Shown here piece by piece: positions 42,777-55,326 of a stretch of DNA of 64,000 nt (position 1 is the stretch's first letter; each line of letters opens with the position of its first letter). The notes beneath the pieces were generated by a model. It was not told the origin of the DNA, searched no databases, and saw only the letters and a program-made list of their open reading frames with translations. Position numbers and translations under genes: made by a program. Source of the DNA: Magnaporthiopsis rhizophila. Its lineage: Eukaryota > Ascomycota > Sordariomycetes > Magnaporthales > Magnaporthaceae. The stretch covers positions 1,786 through 65,785 of the forward strand of contig PYSS01000091.1 of the NCBI GenBank assembly GCA_003049465.1, given 5' to 3'.

Positions 42777-43439
42777 ATGCACATGTTCAAGTCCGTCGCC
42801 CTCGCCCTTGCCGCTTTCGGCACCACGGCCGTCGTCGCCACCTCGGACGCCCAGCTCGCCTCGGAGATCAAGCAGATAACCGACCTCGCCGCCGCCATCG
42901 AGGCGCAGCAGGGCGCAGGCCTGCAGGCCCGCGCCGCCCCGTCCGACGACGCGGTCCTCAGCGCCGAGATCAAGCAGATCACCAACCTGGCCGCCGCCAT
43001 CGACGCGGCCGGCATCCAGGCCCGCTCCGCCGGCCCCAGCCAGGCCGAGATCGACGCCCTGGCCCACCAGATCAACGCCCAGAGCGCCCCGCAGCGCCTG
43101 AACAGCCGCGGCGACATGCCCAGCCGCGCCGAGATCGACGCCCTCGCCCGCCAGATCAACCGGCTGTCCGCCCGCGCCGACGAGCACCTCGCCCGCCGCG
43201 CCGCCAACAACGGCGGCATGCCCTCGCGCGCCGACATCGAGAACCTCTCCCGCCAGATCAACGAGATCGCCAACGCCGCCGCCAAGGTCCAGCCCCCGGC
43301 CCAGCGCCGCGACCTGCCGCCCCGCCTCGCCGCCCGCGCCGACCAGGCCCTCGAGGCCCGCGGCTTCGGCGACTTCCTCAAGAAGGCCTTTGGTACCGTC
43401 ACCCAGTTCATTGGCGGCATCTTCGGCGGTGGCCGCTAA
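42777..43439 (+). CDS. Secreted alpha-helical repeat protein with amphipathic C-terminal peptide
   Basis: Single exon, 220 residues. Signal peptide (MHMFKSVALALAAFGTTAVVA), then two types of internal repeat: two copies of an EIKQITxLAAAI unit (near 30 and 65) and three copies of a [Q/R]A[E/D]IxxLxxQIN unit (near 95, 120, 155), with Arg-containing linkers (ARA, RRA) between them. The protein ends in a distinct segment, GFGDFLKKAFGTVTQFIG.., rich in Gly and Phe with two Lys, which would form an amphipathic helix and resembles membrane-active peptides. No Cys and no domain I recognise. The TATA box and long leader suggest regulated, strong expression. Possible roles: secreted effector, antimicrobial precursor, or wall protein. 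Confidence 0.8.
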   Translation: MHMFKSVALALAAFGTTAVVATSDAQLASEIKQITDLAAAIEAQQGAGLQARAAPSDDAVLSAEIKQITNLAAAIDAAGIQARSAGPSQAEIDALAHQINAQSAPQRLNSRGDMPSRAEIDALARQINRLSARADEHLARRAANNGGMPSRADIENLSRQINEIANAAAKVQPPAQRRDLPPRLAARADQALEARGFGDFLKKAFGTVTQFIGGIFGGGR

Positions 43440-44178
43440 GCGCTTGATGCGCGAATGGTTGCTGCCTGCTACCAATCCTTGCAAGTGTCTTGTGACTTTC
43501 TTATTGTTTCCGCCGCCCTCTTTCCCTCCTTGCCTACTTCCTCCTCTGCTTTTACTGCTCTGGCGTTTGGGTTTTGTTTGACTTCTGGGAACGGGGCTTG
43601 GGGACGGAGTTTCTACATCGGGCGCATTTCGGAGTTCTCGGAGTTGATGATTTAGCGTTAGCGTCCACGATCTATGCATTGTCTTGACTTCACCCGGAAC
43701 CTTGCATTTCCTCTCCTCGCTGCCGTGTCGTTTCCTGTGCAAACATCCTCCATGAAGACAGAGTGAGAAAAGTGGTCAAGGAAGATCATTTCAGCCGCCA
43801 CACAAGTTACTCCATGCTTCGTCCCTAGTGCCAACTCGGAACTCAACATTCACCCAGTCGCTTCAAGGTCAGGGATGCAACAAATATTGAACGTCGCACT
43901 GGATCTCGACAGTCTTCACCTGCTCAAGCTCCCGTATATAGCCAGATGGCCACGTACCCTGGCTCGATCTGCACCAGCGACTTGCCACTCGATTCTCTTC
44001 CTAATCTCCTCATCGGAATGGCCCTACTCCCATCCCAGAAAGCCCTCTATTTTGAGTGGCCTGGATTCTGTTATAAGTCGGCACTCCACTCCAATCCCTC
44101 GGCTATCGGAATCGCCGCGAGTTATCAGCAGAACCAGCCCAGTTCACCACGATAGCCCATCTGTTAGCCGCCGTGACC
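43440..44178. other. Intergenic
   Basis: 3' flank of the helical-repeat gene and upstream region of the next ORF; nothing else recognised. Confidence 0.55.
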
Positions 44179-45195
44179 ATGACTGCGAGCTCTCCTCTCA
44201 GTTTCATCATGGCCTCTATCGCCAGTGCCGGCTTCAACGCCGGCATCAGCCTGTTCACTAATGTCTCTGCCCCTGCGGCGCTAAACACCACGGGCGCAGA
44301 TCCGCTGCCGGTGATTGACGATACGTCGCCTTCGGGCACCACCAAGGCGACCTTTCTGCCATTAGATGCTCCAACAAAGTCTACTACGACAACAGCGGCG
44401 GTAGCAGACACTACAACCGGAATGACAGCGACCACGGAGCGTCCACCGGCCAATGCCAAAACCACTCCTGGCGGCTCTCGACCTGGTGGCCCATTTTCCT
44501 CCAGAGCCGGCACCAGCAATATCAACACACCCGGCGCTACACCGCCGCCGGCGCCTAGCACCTTGACGACTATCACTACCACATCTAGCAGCAGCACGAC
44601 TTCTCGAAGCACGACTTCCAGCACGCCGAATATCTCCAAGGAGGTATTCAGAACTTCAGCATCATCTTCGTTCTGGGCAACACCGACATCCAACAGAAAC
44701 GACGGGCCCACATCAACCAAGCTCGCAACAACCAAGCCCGCCATCTCCAGCAGTCCAACCCCAGCCCCATGCCCAACCACAAAATTCCCCATGTCATCTA
44801 TAACCTCAACAACACAACCAGCACCGCCTGCCGCGCCACCACCCCTCCAGCAGGACACGGTAGACACGGTCCTGACCCGCCTGCGCATAGTCACGACGAC
44901 AACGGACGCAACAGCCAGTCCTCCAACGACAAACAGCTCTACAACGGGACATGCTTTCACTACAGAATCCTGGCGGCACAGCTTTGCATCGGGGGGCCCT
45001 CGGCAGAGCGATGGCGTCGTGACTCTGCAGCCTGGCCGTGTTGCGGACGGTCCCGGGGCAGTAGTGGTCTCTGGATCTGAACCTCGTAGGCTTACATGCC
45101 AGCGAGGTGTCCCTGGCGCGACTGTTGCTGTCGCTGTTGCTCTTGCCGCTGCCGTTGCGGTTATACTGGGAAGGGCGTTGTTGGAAAGGCTGTGA
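44179..45195 (+). CDS. Ser/Thr/Pro-rich mucin-like putative surface protein
   Basis: One open frame of 338 residues from the ATG at 44179. Dominated by Thr, Ser, Pro and Ala (long STTTTAA, TTTSSSSTTSRS runs), with a C-terminal hydrophobic span (ATVAVAVALAAAVAVILG) followed by RALLERL, consistent with a single membrane anchor. The N-terminus (MTASSPLSFIMASIASAGFN) is only weakly signal-like. No domain. Low-complexity ORFs can be accidental, but the terminal membrane span supports a real gene; a 5' exon could be missing. Confidence 0.5.
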   Translation: MTASSPLSFIMASIASAGFNAGISLFTNVSAPAALNTTGADPLPVIDDTSPSGTTKATFLPLDAPTKSTTTTAAVADTTTGMTATTERPPANAKTTPGGSRPGGPFSSRAGTSNINTPGATPPPAPSTLTTITTTSSSSTTSRSTTSSTPNISKEVFRTSASSSFWATPTSNRNDGPTSTKLATTKPAISSSPTPAPCPTTKFPMSSITSTTQPAPPAAPPPLQQDTVDTVLTRLRIVTTTTDATASPPTTNSSTTGHAFTTESWRHSFASGGPRQSDGVVTLQPGRVADGPGAVVVSGSEPRRLTCQRGVPGATVAVAVALAAAVAVILGRALLERL

Positions 45196-48100
45196 CTGGC
45201 CGAGCAGGCCTGTCGAGCGGTTTGGTCGAAGGAAACAGAAATTAGACAACAAAGAAGTCACATTCACAAATATCTCGAGCCATTCGCTCTCCGGCTCAAA
45301 TCGCCGGAGTTCGATTGAATGACGAGTTTTCGGTGTCGCAAATGCAGTCGCTTGGTTAGTCTTGTTCGGGACGGATGGCCGCATCACAAGCAGTCGAATC
45401 TGCCTGCTAGACTATCCTGTTTACGCCGTCCCGAGGCGCTCTTTGCGAGGTAAGCGGCGAGCCTTCCCTCCGCTTGGGAAGCTATCTGCTCCCTTTTGGC
45501 GGGCGACGTAGCGTCCTACTCGGACTGCACGCTGTTGGACAGGGGTTTACTCCAGGCTGGGGGTGGCTTCCGTGGACGTCGAGATGCATACCGCCGATGT
45601 TGCCAGAGAGGTCGAAACAAGCACGGATGCTAAGGCAGCGGTAGGTCTAATAATAGCATCCGCTCCATTATGTTAATCGTCCGAGACTTAACTCCGAGAG
45701 CCGCTGGACTATGTTCCGGCTTGGATACGCCGAAAGGAGGCCCAGACCGCGCACCGCGCCGCTCCCGTGGGCGCAAACCCTCGAAGGTGCCGAAGATTTT
45801 CATCCACCGACCTGGGTGAGCTCCTTGCCAAACGTCGCTTCCACCTGCTTCGCGCTGTGATCCCGTGTATGGATGCCCAAGTCCCTCCGGTGGCGCCAGC
45901 TGGGGCTGCATTACCTGCACCGAAGCAGTTGCCTGTCGCAACAGGTCCTGTTTTTGGTGTTTCTAGCGAGGCTGGCTGCTGATGTTCATTGGGCGGTGGA
46001 AAACATGGCCAAGCATGGCAAAAAGGAGCGCTCGCCAACCGCACATTAGCTGCGGGTGATTGATGGTGTGCGATACGCGCTGTGAATCCGTCCGTTCTGG
46101 GCACTTGGGTGTCAAATTGGAGCCCCAACTCTCCATGTTTTCCAGCGGGGTGCGCCTAAATAAGCGGCTACTCCGCCCATCTCTGGTGGACTTTTTCGTG
46201 GTGCCCTGCGCTGGGAAATAAAATTGATCCACGCCCCCTTCGACGGCCAGAACGGCGCGAAAATGGTTAGACGCTACAATCACGGTTCGTGAGCCCACGC
46301 AACGCGTCGGACCGAGCAATAACCCAGAGAGAGATGAAGGAAGAGGAGCGCAATGTGTGTTTTCTGCCTGTTCTGACCCTCCCGGCTCAGTCGCAAATTT
46401 TGACAACCCGCCTCGGGCCAGGTAAGCGTGCTGGAGGGCGTGACAATATGAACAACATCCTGAGCGTCAGGGCGTTCATCGCGCCCGCCTGCTCCAGGAG
46501 GACATGTGCACGTCCTTTGCCGTCGCCAAGGCAAGCACGTCCAAGACTGCATGGTCTACAGCCCAGTGCTGACCAAAGATTGACGAGACGCCCGTCCACG
46601 AGGCCTTCAAGCACATCCAGCAGCTAGAGCAGTTAGTAAAACGGCCGAAGTTGAAAGCGCTCGCGAGGGAGCGCCAAAGTCGACACGGACGCTGGGCATC
46701 GGTAACCAGCCCAAGGGAAGGGGTGGAGCCAGCGGCCCAGGTCGTGGGACGCCGACCGCGGAAATCATGCTGTGTCCCCGGCAAACTTGCGCCTGCACGC
46801 TTGAGGCTCATCTGGCGCCGGGGTGGGTCGTCGCAAGGAGTTGATGAACATGGGAACCAACAGCACAGGCCGGGGTGCTCAGCCAATCAGGCCTAAAGGA
46901 GGAGGAAGCATTTGCCAAAATAGGAAGGTCCCGCATTCCTGGTCCGGGTAGGGAACAACAGCACCATCAGTCTCGGCTACCAGCAGTCGCAGCGCTGCTC
47001 AGAGCAGCTACCTGTACCTACCAAGGTCCAGATCACTGGGAATGCACCAGTTCCTGTCAGAGAATGGGTGCAGAATCCCCTCGCTGGTCAAGAACCGTGT
47101 ACTTCCTCATCGAAGCAGACATATGATGGCTGCGAGACGGCAGAGCCAAGCCATTAGGATTGCATTCCATAGCTCCTCCATTCTACCCGCAACCCGTAAA
47201 GATGCCCCTGAAACATTACCGCACTGACAACCGTCCGAAAATACAGCCTAGGGTGCTCTGCACAAACAAGTCTCTGTGCCCCGCGGCCCGCCGCTAGTAA
47301 GCCACAAGGGGTGACGGCGCACTCGTTCTGTACCTCGACACGGCCACGGAAATGGGGCACAAAGGCAAGGCCGACAATACGCAACGAACTTGCCATGTCG
47401 AGGCCGCTGCACAAGGCCAGCCTCCGAGTCTGCCCTCTCTAGCTGCTGGAAAAGAGCCTTGTCCAACCCAAAAAAAAAAAAAAAAGCCTTGGGATTACTA
47501 TGAATTTCTGCCCCACCCGCCCGAGAGCTCTGCCAAACCAACATTCCCGATAGTAAATTCCCGCCCATCGAGAGGAGAGGTAAACAATCAAACGTCAAAC
47601 GCCAAGCGTTCCCAACTCCCAAGTCACAAGGCTCCTTTCCTCAACCCACATCGGCATGCAACGAGGGAGCACAGCACAGGGGCGGCAAGGCCGCGCACGA
47701 CGCGCGCCAGGGCCGCAAGGGGAAAAAAAAAGCACCCCGCCGCCAGTAGCAAGAACCCCGTGAAAGACGGCGGAGTGCCCAACCATGATCGGCGACCCTG
47801 GGAAGAGCGTAATCAAATAGGCTCCGTGCTGCTGCTGTGCCGCCCCGAGTACAGCGAGCATCCGCGCGACGGGCGAAAAAAAAAAAAAAAAAAAGGCTCA
47901 CCCGCCCTTGCCCGAGAAACAACAGCCAGCTTCCCGCGCCGCCGAACTGGCCAAGACGCGCCCCGCGGCGAGGACAAGGGCGAGCAAGCCTGAGGGCGGC
48001 GGCAAGTACGGAGACAAGAAGACGATCAAAATTTTCGCCGCTGACGGGAATGAGGGGCATCTCCAAAGAACAGTACAGCTAGCTCCATAGCGGGCGCAGA

Positions 48101-49624
48101 GATACTAACCGTTCGTTTTCACTGGGAGCATGCGTTTGACCACGCCTCTCATTGGCCACCTGCACCAGACTACCTCATGTTGGACTCCAGGGTAGGTACC
48201 TGGTGTTTATAGATGGAGCCGACCCGATGTTATTCTTGACTGTAGTTTTTTTTTTTTTCTTTTTGTCTTGGATCCGTATCCACATTTCGACATAGAGACC
48301 CTGTTCTAATCCTTCCAAACGTATACAGCACCTCGTTATATCCAACTTGGATGGCCGTAAGCCGGGAGCCAGTCCGGGGTCTGGTGGCGTCTGTCGGCTT
48401 ACATTTCCGCAAGCGGTGCTGACAGGAGCGCGCTTACTGGCCAATATGCTACCTCCCCGATGTTAAAAGTGTTGGTATAGCCGCCAGGGAAAGAGCCGGT
48501 TGCTAAACAACATTGAAGCGAGTTATAAAGGCAACATTTTACTGTGGACGCGAGAGAACAGATAGGTAAAAGGAGGAAGAGTAAAGGTTGGCAGTGACAT
48601 CGCCAGCGCCACAAAGCACGTAGCATCCAAAGTCCCCCGAGAAAGAAGCATCACAAGACGCGTACCATGCTCAGATCCGAGTTTGTGTGTATTGGTTGCG
48701 GCAATATGCCAAAGGAGAGACAAGAAGGAAATCTATGGATGCGAAACAAAACGGCTTATAGGAGTATGAACATGGGTAAGCGGCCATCAGAGAACCATGT
48801 CCTCTATACTGCCCTTGCCCCGGAAAGCAACACAAAAGAAAGGCTCAAGGAGCGACTTGCGACCTCGAAGAGAAAGTATTCGTTGATAAAAGAGAGTGTC
48901 TGCGAGGAAAGGGGCCCCGTCGTAGGATGAACAAAAGGTGAACATGATGAAAGGAACGATCTAAAGAAAGGAAAAACAAGAAATATTAGAAGCAAAAAGA
49001 GAGAAGACAAAAGAAAAGAGATCTAGTGAGGTTACAAAGGAAACGGACATTTCTCGTGTCGAGCATGCCGAACCCGATAGTGTGTCGTGTGATGATCGAG
49101 ACAGCAGAAAGCCCTGGATGCGCCACATCAGTGACGCAGCGCAGGATGCAGATGCCTGATAAGACAAGGGGACCTGCGAACCGGCGCCACTTCAAGGCCA
49201 TGGGCCCGCGCGTGTGGCACAGGAGCTGCTGACAGGCGATGGGCGCCACAGGTGTCGCCAAATCCAGTCCGATCATGTGGCGTCTCTTGGTGGCACACCT
49301 CTTGCTGTACTGTTGCAAGCCGGTGATCAGTGACAATGGCTAGCGCCAGGGCGTAAGCCGCGCGGCACGAGAGGTAAGGGGCGAGAGGTGAGAGGCGAGA
49401 GTAGATTCGTCAGCGTCTGTGGTCCAGCAGATGGCTGTGCCTCACGGCACCGCGAGACATCTTATCGGCCCTCCGGCAGGTGGCGCCGGAGGGCCACAGG
49501 ACCACATCAAGGCCACATCCTCATTCGAGTCGACTTCTCGACGCCGTAGAAGCGAGGGGTAGCAATTGGCGATAATGTCGACTGTTCTACTTGGCCCGGA
49601 TAAGCCTAGTCCGAGGTCCGGTGC
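45196..49624. other. Long region without recognisable genes
   Basis: 4.4 kb. A/T homopolymers at about 47470-47485, 47878-47894 and 48247-48259. Short ORFs on both strands lack domains. A plus-strand fragment at about 46575-46690 (IDETPVHEAFKHIQQLEQL..) looks protein-like but is flanked by stops and may be a gene remnant. Confidence 0.45.
49467..49495. repeat. Perfect 11-bp GC-rich inverted repeat (hairpin)
   Basis: GGCCCTCCGGC (49467-49477), seven-base loop, GCCGGAGGGCC (49485-49495). It lies about 130 bases past the stop of the small minus-strand gene at 49625-50029, where it could form a stable RNA hairpin in that gene's 3' flank. Confidence 0.8.
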
Positions 49625-50029
49625 TTAGCACATGGTGGACACCAAGGACACGGCTGGCAGGTACGGCGACTGGTGAGTTCCGTTCACGAAGCGCTGGGCC
49701 GTGGCCTCCAGGGTCGTCAGGGTAGGAAATAGCTGGTCCAGCAGACAGGCGAGGATAATGGTGCGAACCACGTCGCCCTCTCCTGTCCACATGGAGCGGC
49801 GGGGCGATGGCGGCGGGGTTGGGTTCCCCGGTGGGACGGGAGGGTGAGGGCCCGGACGGGGTCCATGAGGCGGAGGTGTAGGCGGGTTAACCGGCCTCGG
49901 CCGAGTGCGAGGGCCAGCCATGCCAGGCTCCGCGAGCTTGCCACAGCTGGAGCCACATTGGTTGTGCATGGCGGCCTGGAGTTGCTCCTTCTCGTTGCAG
50001 AAGCTCGTGCTGAATCCCCGGGAAGCCAT
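49625..50029 (-). CDS. Small proline-rich protein, unknown
   Basis: Single exon, 134 residues, from the ATG at 50029 in a good context (CGACCATGGC). The N-terminal third has four Cys (SFCNEKEQ, HNQCGSSCGKL); the middle is Pro/Arg-rich (PPTPPPHGPRPGPHPP); the end is mixed hydrophobic (VVRTIILACLLDQLF) and finishes with Cys. No signal peptide and no known family. A TATATATA box at 50317-50310 and a C/T-rich leader of about 280 bases support transcription from the minus strand. Confidence 0.55.
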   Translation of the reverse strand: MASRGFSTSFCNEKEQLQAAMHNQCGSSCGKLAEPGMAGPRTRPRPVNPPTPPPHGPRPGPHPPVPPGNPTPPPSPRRSMWTGEGDVVRTIILACLLDQLFPTLTTLEATAQRFVNGTHQSPYLPAVSLVSTMC

Positions 50030-53000
50030 GGTCGGTTGTCTCTTGGGCTCTCTGGCTATGTTGTGATGGAGCTTGGAGAAAAGGGGCAGAAACTCTGGAG
50101 TCTCTGACTATTATTTGATATAGACAGAAGAATGTGTTGGGGGAAATAGGAAGAGAGCTGGAAAGCGTTGGTGTCTTTTGCTGATGTGCTTGTCTGGTTA
50201 TATGATGTGGAGTGATATATAGGCAAGATATAGAGAGGGTGGAAGAGCCGATGTGCTGCTGTGGGTGATAAACAAAGACGTTGCTGGGGATCAAGGCGGA
50301 GAGGTCGTGTATATATAGGCAGGAATTATCCAAGGGATGGAGCATCCACAGAACGAATCCCAGGTCACACAACCACCTTACAGGATTGACCGATGAAGAC
50401 AGACAAGGCTCGCAGCGCTCCACCACAGCCCGCCGAGGCTTACACACTATGGAATGGAAGACGGGCGGCTTTGTGTCGAATTCCTTCTCCACGCTTACCC
50501 CTCGCAGGGCTTTCTCGAGGAAGATGCAGAATACGGCCGGAAAGGTGCGGTGGCACCATGTTGGTACGGTGGGCGTCAAGGCAGAGAGCAGTCACAGTGT
50601 GACGCCGCAGGCTCCATCCAGTATTGTATTTCGGGCTTGGCAGAGAGGCGTGATAAGAGCAGCAAGTCATCGCATGGCCCGTATTCATCACGAGCTCTTG
50701 GTCCTCGTGACTGGCGAGCTCTGTTTCGTCGACGTTGGAAATAAGACCTGGAATGGAAGGAGCCCCGGATGACGTCGAAGCCTGAACTTGCCGGACCTTA
50801 CCATGGAGAAGGGGGTGGATGCAGTGACAGGATTAAAAGTTGGCTGCGCGGCTAAGCAGTCATCTCGTTCAGAACAAAGGCTCCAGGGGATAGAATGGGA
50901 ATGGGGGATGTGACAGGTTGGTCCACGTGAGTCATACTAACAAGCTTGTAGCTAGGGAGAGTCTATGGTGTTGCCAGCTGTACATTGGCGGCAAGGACGC
51001 TATTGCGATATTTCGGGCGAGGTGGAACGCGTGGACAGGCATGGAGAGGCTTGGACATTGGTGGGGAAGAAGAAACGAGGCCCTGAAGGTCCAAGGCGCA
51101 CCGGAGATAGTAAGGAGGAAAGCTTACTACCAGAGGAGAAAAACATCCGAGTGAATGAAACCACGCCAAAAGAAAAAGGCAGAGGGACAGCCACGTACAC
51201 GCGTACAAGGGAGAACGAAGAATAAGTGAGGGCGAAAGTCGGGAAGTACGGGGAAAGACCCCGGCGTGAGGAGAGGGTACGACGTGCATAGGAAGTTGCA
51301 GCAGCCAGGGACTGTGACAGCGGCATAGCGGTTGGACATCGCGTGGTTGGACATGAGTACGCACACGCACACAGGCCGGTGCTCGAGACGAAAACCGGCG
51401 CAGTAGCACAGAGAACTTGCTCTGGAGGTCCCCAAAAGTTTCTGACTCGAATCAAGGCAGCCACAGATCCGACGGCCCAAGACAGATGGAGGGAGATAGA
51501 TGGAGATGAAGAGTGGGGGCTGAGCTCAGCTCATGCCGGGACGGCCAGTGAACGGCTCCATCCCGAGCATCCTGACCGGCGCGGTGCCGAAACAAGAAAC
51601 AACAGACGAGCACAGTCGAGGAAGCCTCGATTTCCCTGGCCGGGATGCCCTGCGATGGGGCTGCGGGCTTGGATGCTGTGTGAACATGCGGCGTCGCCGC
51701 CACTAGAGGAGGCATGGTAGTCAGTGGAGACCCATGTGTCGAGGCATGCCGGGCCCCAAGAAGGCATAGAGTGAACCGTCAGCCAGCCATATTGGCTTTG
51801 CTTCCCTACTCCCGCCACAACGGGCTGCCCACATCTATGGGTGTGGCATAGCAGGCCGGAATTGCGGTCGCCGAGGGAGCTTGATGCATAGGGTGTGTGC
51901 CGCAAGGTATGGCGACGACGGGCAAGAGGCCGACTTGGACCCGGCCCCGTATGCAAAATCCTTCGACCGCAGCCCTATGGAGGAGGAGAAATGACATTGG
52001 AGGGGCAGGAAGGTGGGCTCGCAATTTGGACCTGCGGCACAGCAGCCACATTTGTCGGCCACGAAAGGCCCAAGAAGCCCCGCAGGAAAGGGCAGCGGCA
52101 GCGGCAGATGATGGCCCATCCGTCCACGCCGGTTGCAGCATGCCTCCCCGGCTGGCACGTCGGGCTGTCATATGTTAATCATTCGCGTCTTGTGCAACGA
52201 GAGCCGAAACGACAGCTGGCTTGCTGGGCGCAGGAACCCGAATGCCTGGTGCAACAAAAGCAGCTCACTAGTCATCTGGCAGACTGCGGACGCCAAGGAT
52301 GGTAGAGATCAGGATGGAAATGGAAACAAGACAAGCCAGTGTTGACAACCAGGAGAATTGGAAGTATACCGATCCAGATGGGGAAGAGACATCAAAAAGG
52401 GGAGGATGGGAGCAAAGCCCATCAGTGGCGTGGGTTCGACAACGTGCTTCAGGCCGTCGCAGTATTTTGTTGAAACGAGGCGGGGGACTGGAGACAGGGC
52501 ACCGGTGATGGTGCAAGCAGCCGGTGCTTAGGCGAATCCAGTCACAGGTTGATTTCCATGGTCCCCCAGATGATGTCGGTATCCATGGCAGGGTAGGCGC
52601 GAAGACCGGGGTTGCGCTTGTGCGACGTTCAGGCCGCGGCTGTGCGACCACTCCTTTCTCACAGGTCTCAGAGCCGCGTGTGGTGGGTGGGGTGGGATCT
52701 GCGGTCAGGCTCGTGGCTTAGTAGCCCGAGGTACCTTCCATTCGTTAATGCCCGGGAGAGAGAGGCACAGAGATACGTCGCCAATTAGTGTTCTGCCGGT
52801 CAGTGGCGGGGAAGGCCGCGAAGTGCAGTCTCGCCCGGATTCGGCGTCCGTGGTTCTGGGGACCGCACGAGTTGAAGCCTGGAGCTGTTCGGCCACCGTC
52901 CACGAGGGCCGACTCGACTCTCGTGTTCGCCCCGACGGCAGCAGAGTGTGTTCACGGTGATTCCCAACTAGGAGCCGATTATCGCTCGTCTGACCCCGAT

Positions 53001-55326
53001 TACATCGAATACAGCTTCATCGGTGTGTGCGAAACGCAAGGTCCGTCGTAATTTGATGCCTTGGTTTTTTAGGCACCGGCTTTGTTTGGGCGGAGTGGCG
53101 GGCAGGCATTGAAGCTGGCAGTTGGGGTTCCATGCAGCAGGATGGAATTCAAGGTGCAATTGAATTTTTCGCCAATCTTTCCAGGCACCAGCGCCACCAT
53201 CCCGCATCCGCATGTGTTGAATGCGCAAGTGGGCTGCGAGGCGGCAGGTACCCTCCACCGTACCTTCCATTGCAACATTGCGGAGATGTAAGGTTACAGC
53301 ACCTGGCGGGCGGGCAGACCAGCACAGAAGTCTGGTGCTGCGTGGTAGCCAACCCGCTCCCTCCGAGCGAGACATCCCTTTGCCAGTTGGAAGTAGATTC
53401 GATGCAACGCGGCAATACTGCAGCGAGTCCTTGCCGTGCAGATACCTTCCATGGTATGTAGACAAGCGCACCAATCATGCCGAAGGATGAACCATTTTCA
53501 GAAAACCTTTGGACGACGCCCATTCCTGATTTGGGGGTGATACAACGGTTGATGGCATCGTCCTAACTGCGGAGACAGGGACGGCGGCATCCACCGCATG
53601 CATCTGATTGATCTTGATGAAGGTATGTGCCATTGGCAGAAGCACAGGGGACAAGAATCCTTCCAAGGTCAGCAAGCGGCACGTCGCCTCACGAGGTTTG
53701 CGACACTGCCTCTCTGATCTGTGTGCCCAGAAGTAGCGTGAGAGATCGATCGATCGTATGCATGGTAGCCTCAGGAGATCAAGAAAGAAAAGAAGTAAGA
53801 TTAAAAGAAAAAAAAAATAAACTGCGACAACCAGCATAGACACATGTACAACCCAGACCTTGCAGTATCGCCAGACGAAAATAAAGGCCGGATCGTCGTA
53901 CCACAGCCTCAGGAACAAGGCAGTGTGGCCTGCCTGTCTCGGGTCCTGATTGGGCGTGGCGGCAGACCCGCCGCTGGCACGGAAGAGGCACACCTCGGGG
54001 ATGCGGATGCCGCACCGTTGAGGGGCCGGTAATCTAGGCGGGAGCCAATTCAGATCGAGCTCCTGCGATTTCATGCCGCATGCAGGGTGCCCACCCCGAC
54101 CAGCAAAGATGACAGGCTGGGTGTGGCATGTGGCATGGCACGCCAGTCACCGCCCACCGACCCCTGTGATTTGTTTTGTAATACACCGTGGTTTATGTTG
54201 GGGATTTTTGATGGTGGTGGTGGTGGTGGTTTCTCCTCCACCACCCACCCGCTCGCCCGAGATGTGGTAGGTGATGATAAACTTTCCAAGAACGCTGAGG
54301 CTGAGCCTCCACACCATTGTCTGCCTTGGGGGAAGCACCCATCCATCCCAAACGTAGGTATGTACCTGGTCCCCTGCTAGGGAGGGAGGTGGGGATGAGA
54401 AAGACCTTAGATCGATCGACGGCACGTTACACAAAACAAAACAAAACAACCTAGGCACGCCCACCAGGCTGAGGCTGGTGGCCCAACACGACGGATTATG
54501 TACGGGCAGGGATAGCCCACCAACGCCCGAACCCGGGATAACGTAAGCAGAGACCTCCCGTCCTGGTAACCTGAAGCCATCCCCAGCCAGGATGGTTCAA
54601 CACACCCGTTCTGAGCCCCCGCCGTGTTTTTGTTGCCGTCGAATAAGACGGCCAAGAGAAATCCCGGTGTAGCCCCGGTCGGCGGCTTTATTGCGGCGCG
54701 TACCGAAGATTGAGACCAACACGGACATTTTAGCTTTATGGTTAGGATGCCGCCCGTCTCCCGATCAGGAAATTTCCCGAGTGGGATGGGTTTTTTATTG
54801 ACCGACGTGGACCGGACCTGGACCCCCGGTCCCGGCCGAAGGCCACACAGCCTACCTCCTCAGTAGTCAGTCCCAAACGGGGGCGTATGATGACGCAACC
54901 TCTAGGGGCTGCCGAAAGACAGGTAAAGAAAAGGACCGGCAAAAGGCACCGAGACCGACAGCTGGGTCGATTGGTAGATGTCGTCAATACGAATAAAAAA
55001 CAGTCATCTATTTCGACAAACATGGAGCGGGAACTCCCCGCCTCACACTTCAAATGGCCAATATGTCTTTCAACCCATCACCACCTTACCACTGGCTGTT
55101 CAGCCATCCGAGCCAGGCGTGGCTGACAAGAGAAGAAAAACGCCACGGCCAATTTCCTGATTCATCTCTTCCGCGAAATGATCTTGTGCCCCAGAGATCG
55201 GACCGGGTTTTCGAAAGAAGGTACACAAAGTCTGACGAGCGTAGATTGCCGGACATCAGTGAGCCCATCCCGGACCAAAAGCCCCCACGATCCTTCACCT
55301 ATCCCATTCCAGCGTAGTGGCAGTAA
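50030..55326. other. Long region without recognisable genes
   Basis: 5.3 kb beyond the promoter above. Short ORFs only. One minus ORF (54074-53475, 199 codons) has a Phe/Leu membrane-like run, but that run comes from an A-rich tract on the plus strand. The motif TACCTTCCAT occurs near 52732, 53265 and, as ATACCTTCCATGG, near 53442. GATCGATC runs occur near 53745 and 54412. Confidence 0.45.
50310..50317 (-). promoter_or_regulatory. TATA box of the 50029 gene
   Basis: TATATATA on the minus strand about 280 bases upstream of the ATG, followed by a pyrimidine-rich leader. Confidence 0.45.

Noticed and set aside
46289..46896. Possible gene remnant with IDETPVHEAFKHIQQLEQL
   Set aside because: The protein-like stretch is short, flanked by stops in all frames and matches no family I recognise.
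53475..54074. Minus ORF of 199 codons with a membrane-like segment
   Set aside because: The hydrophobic run is created by an A-rich simple stretch on the plus strand, and there is no other coding support.
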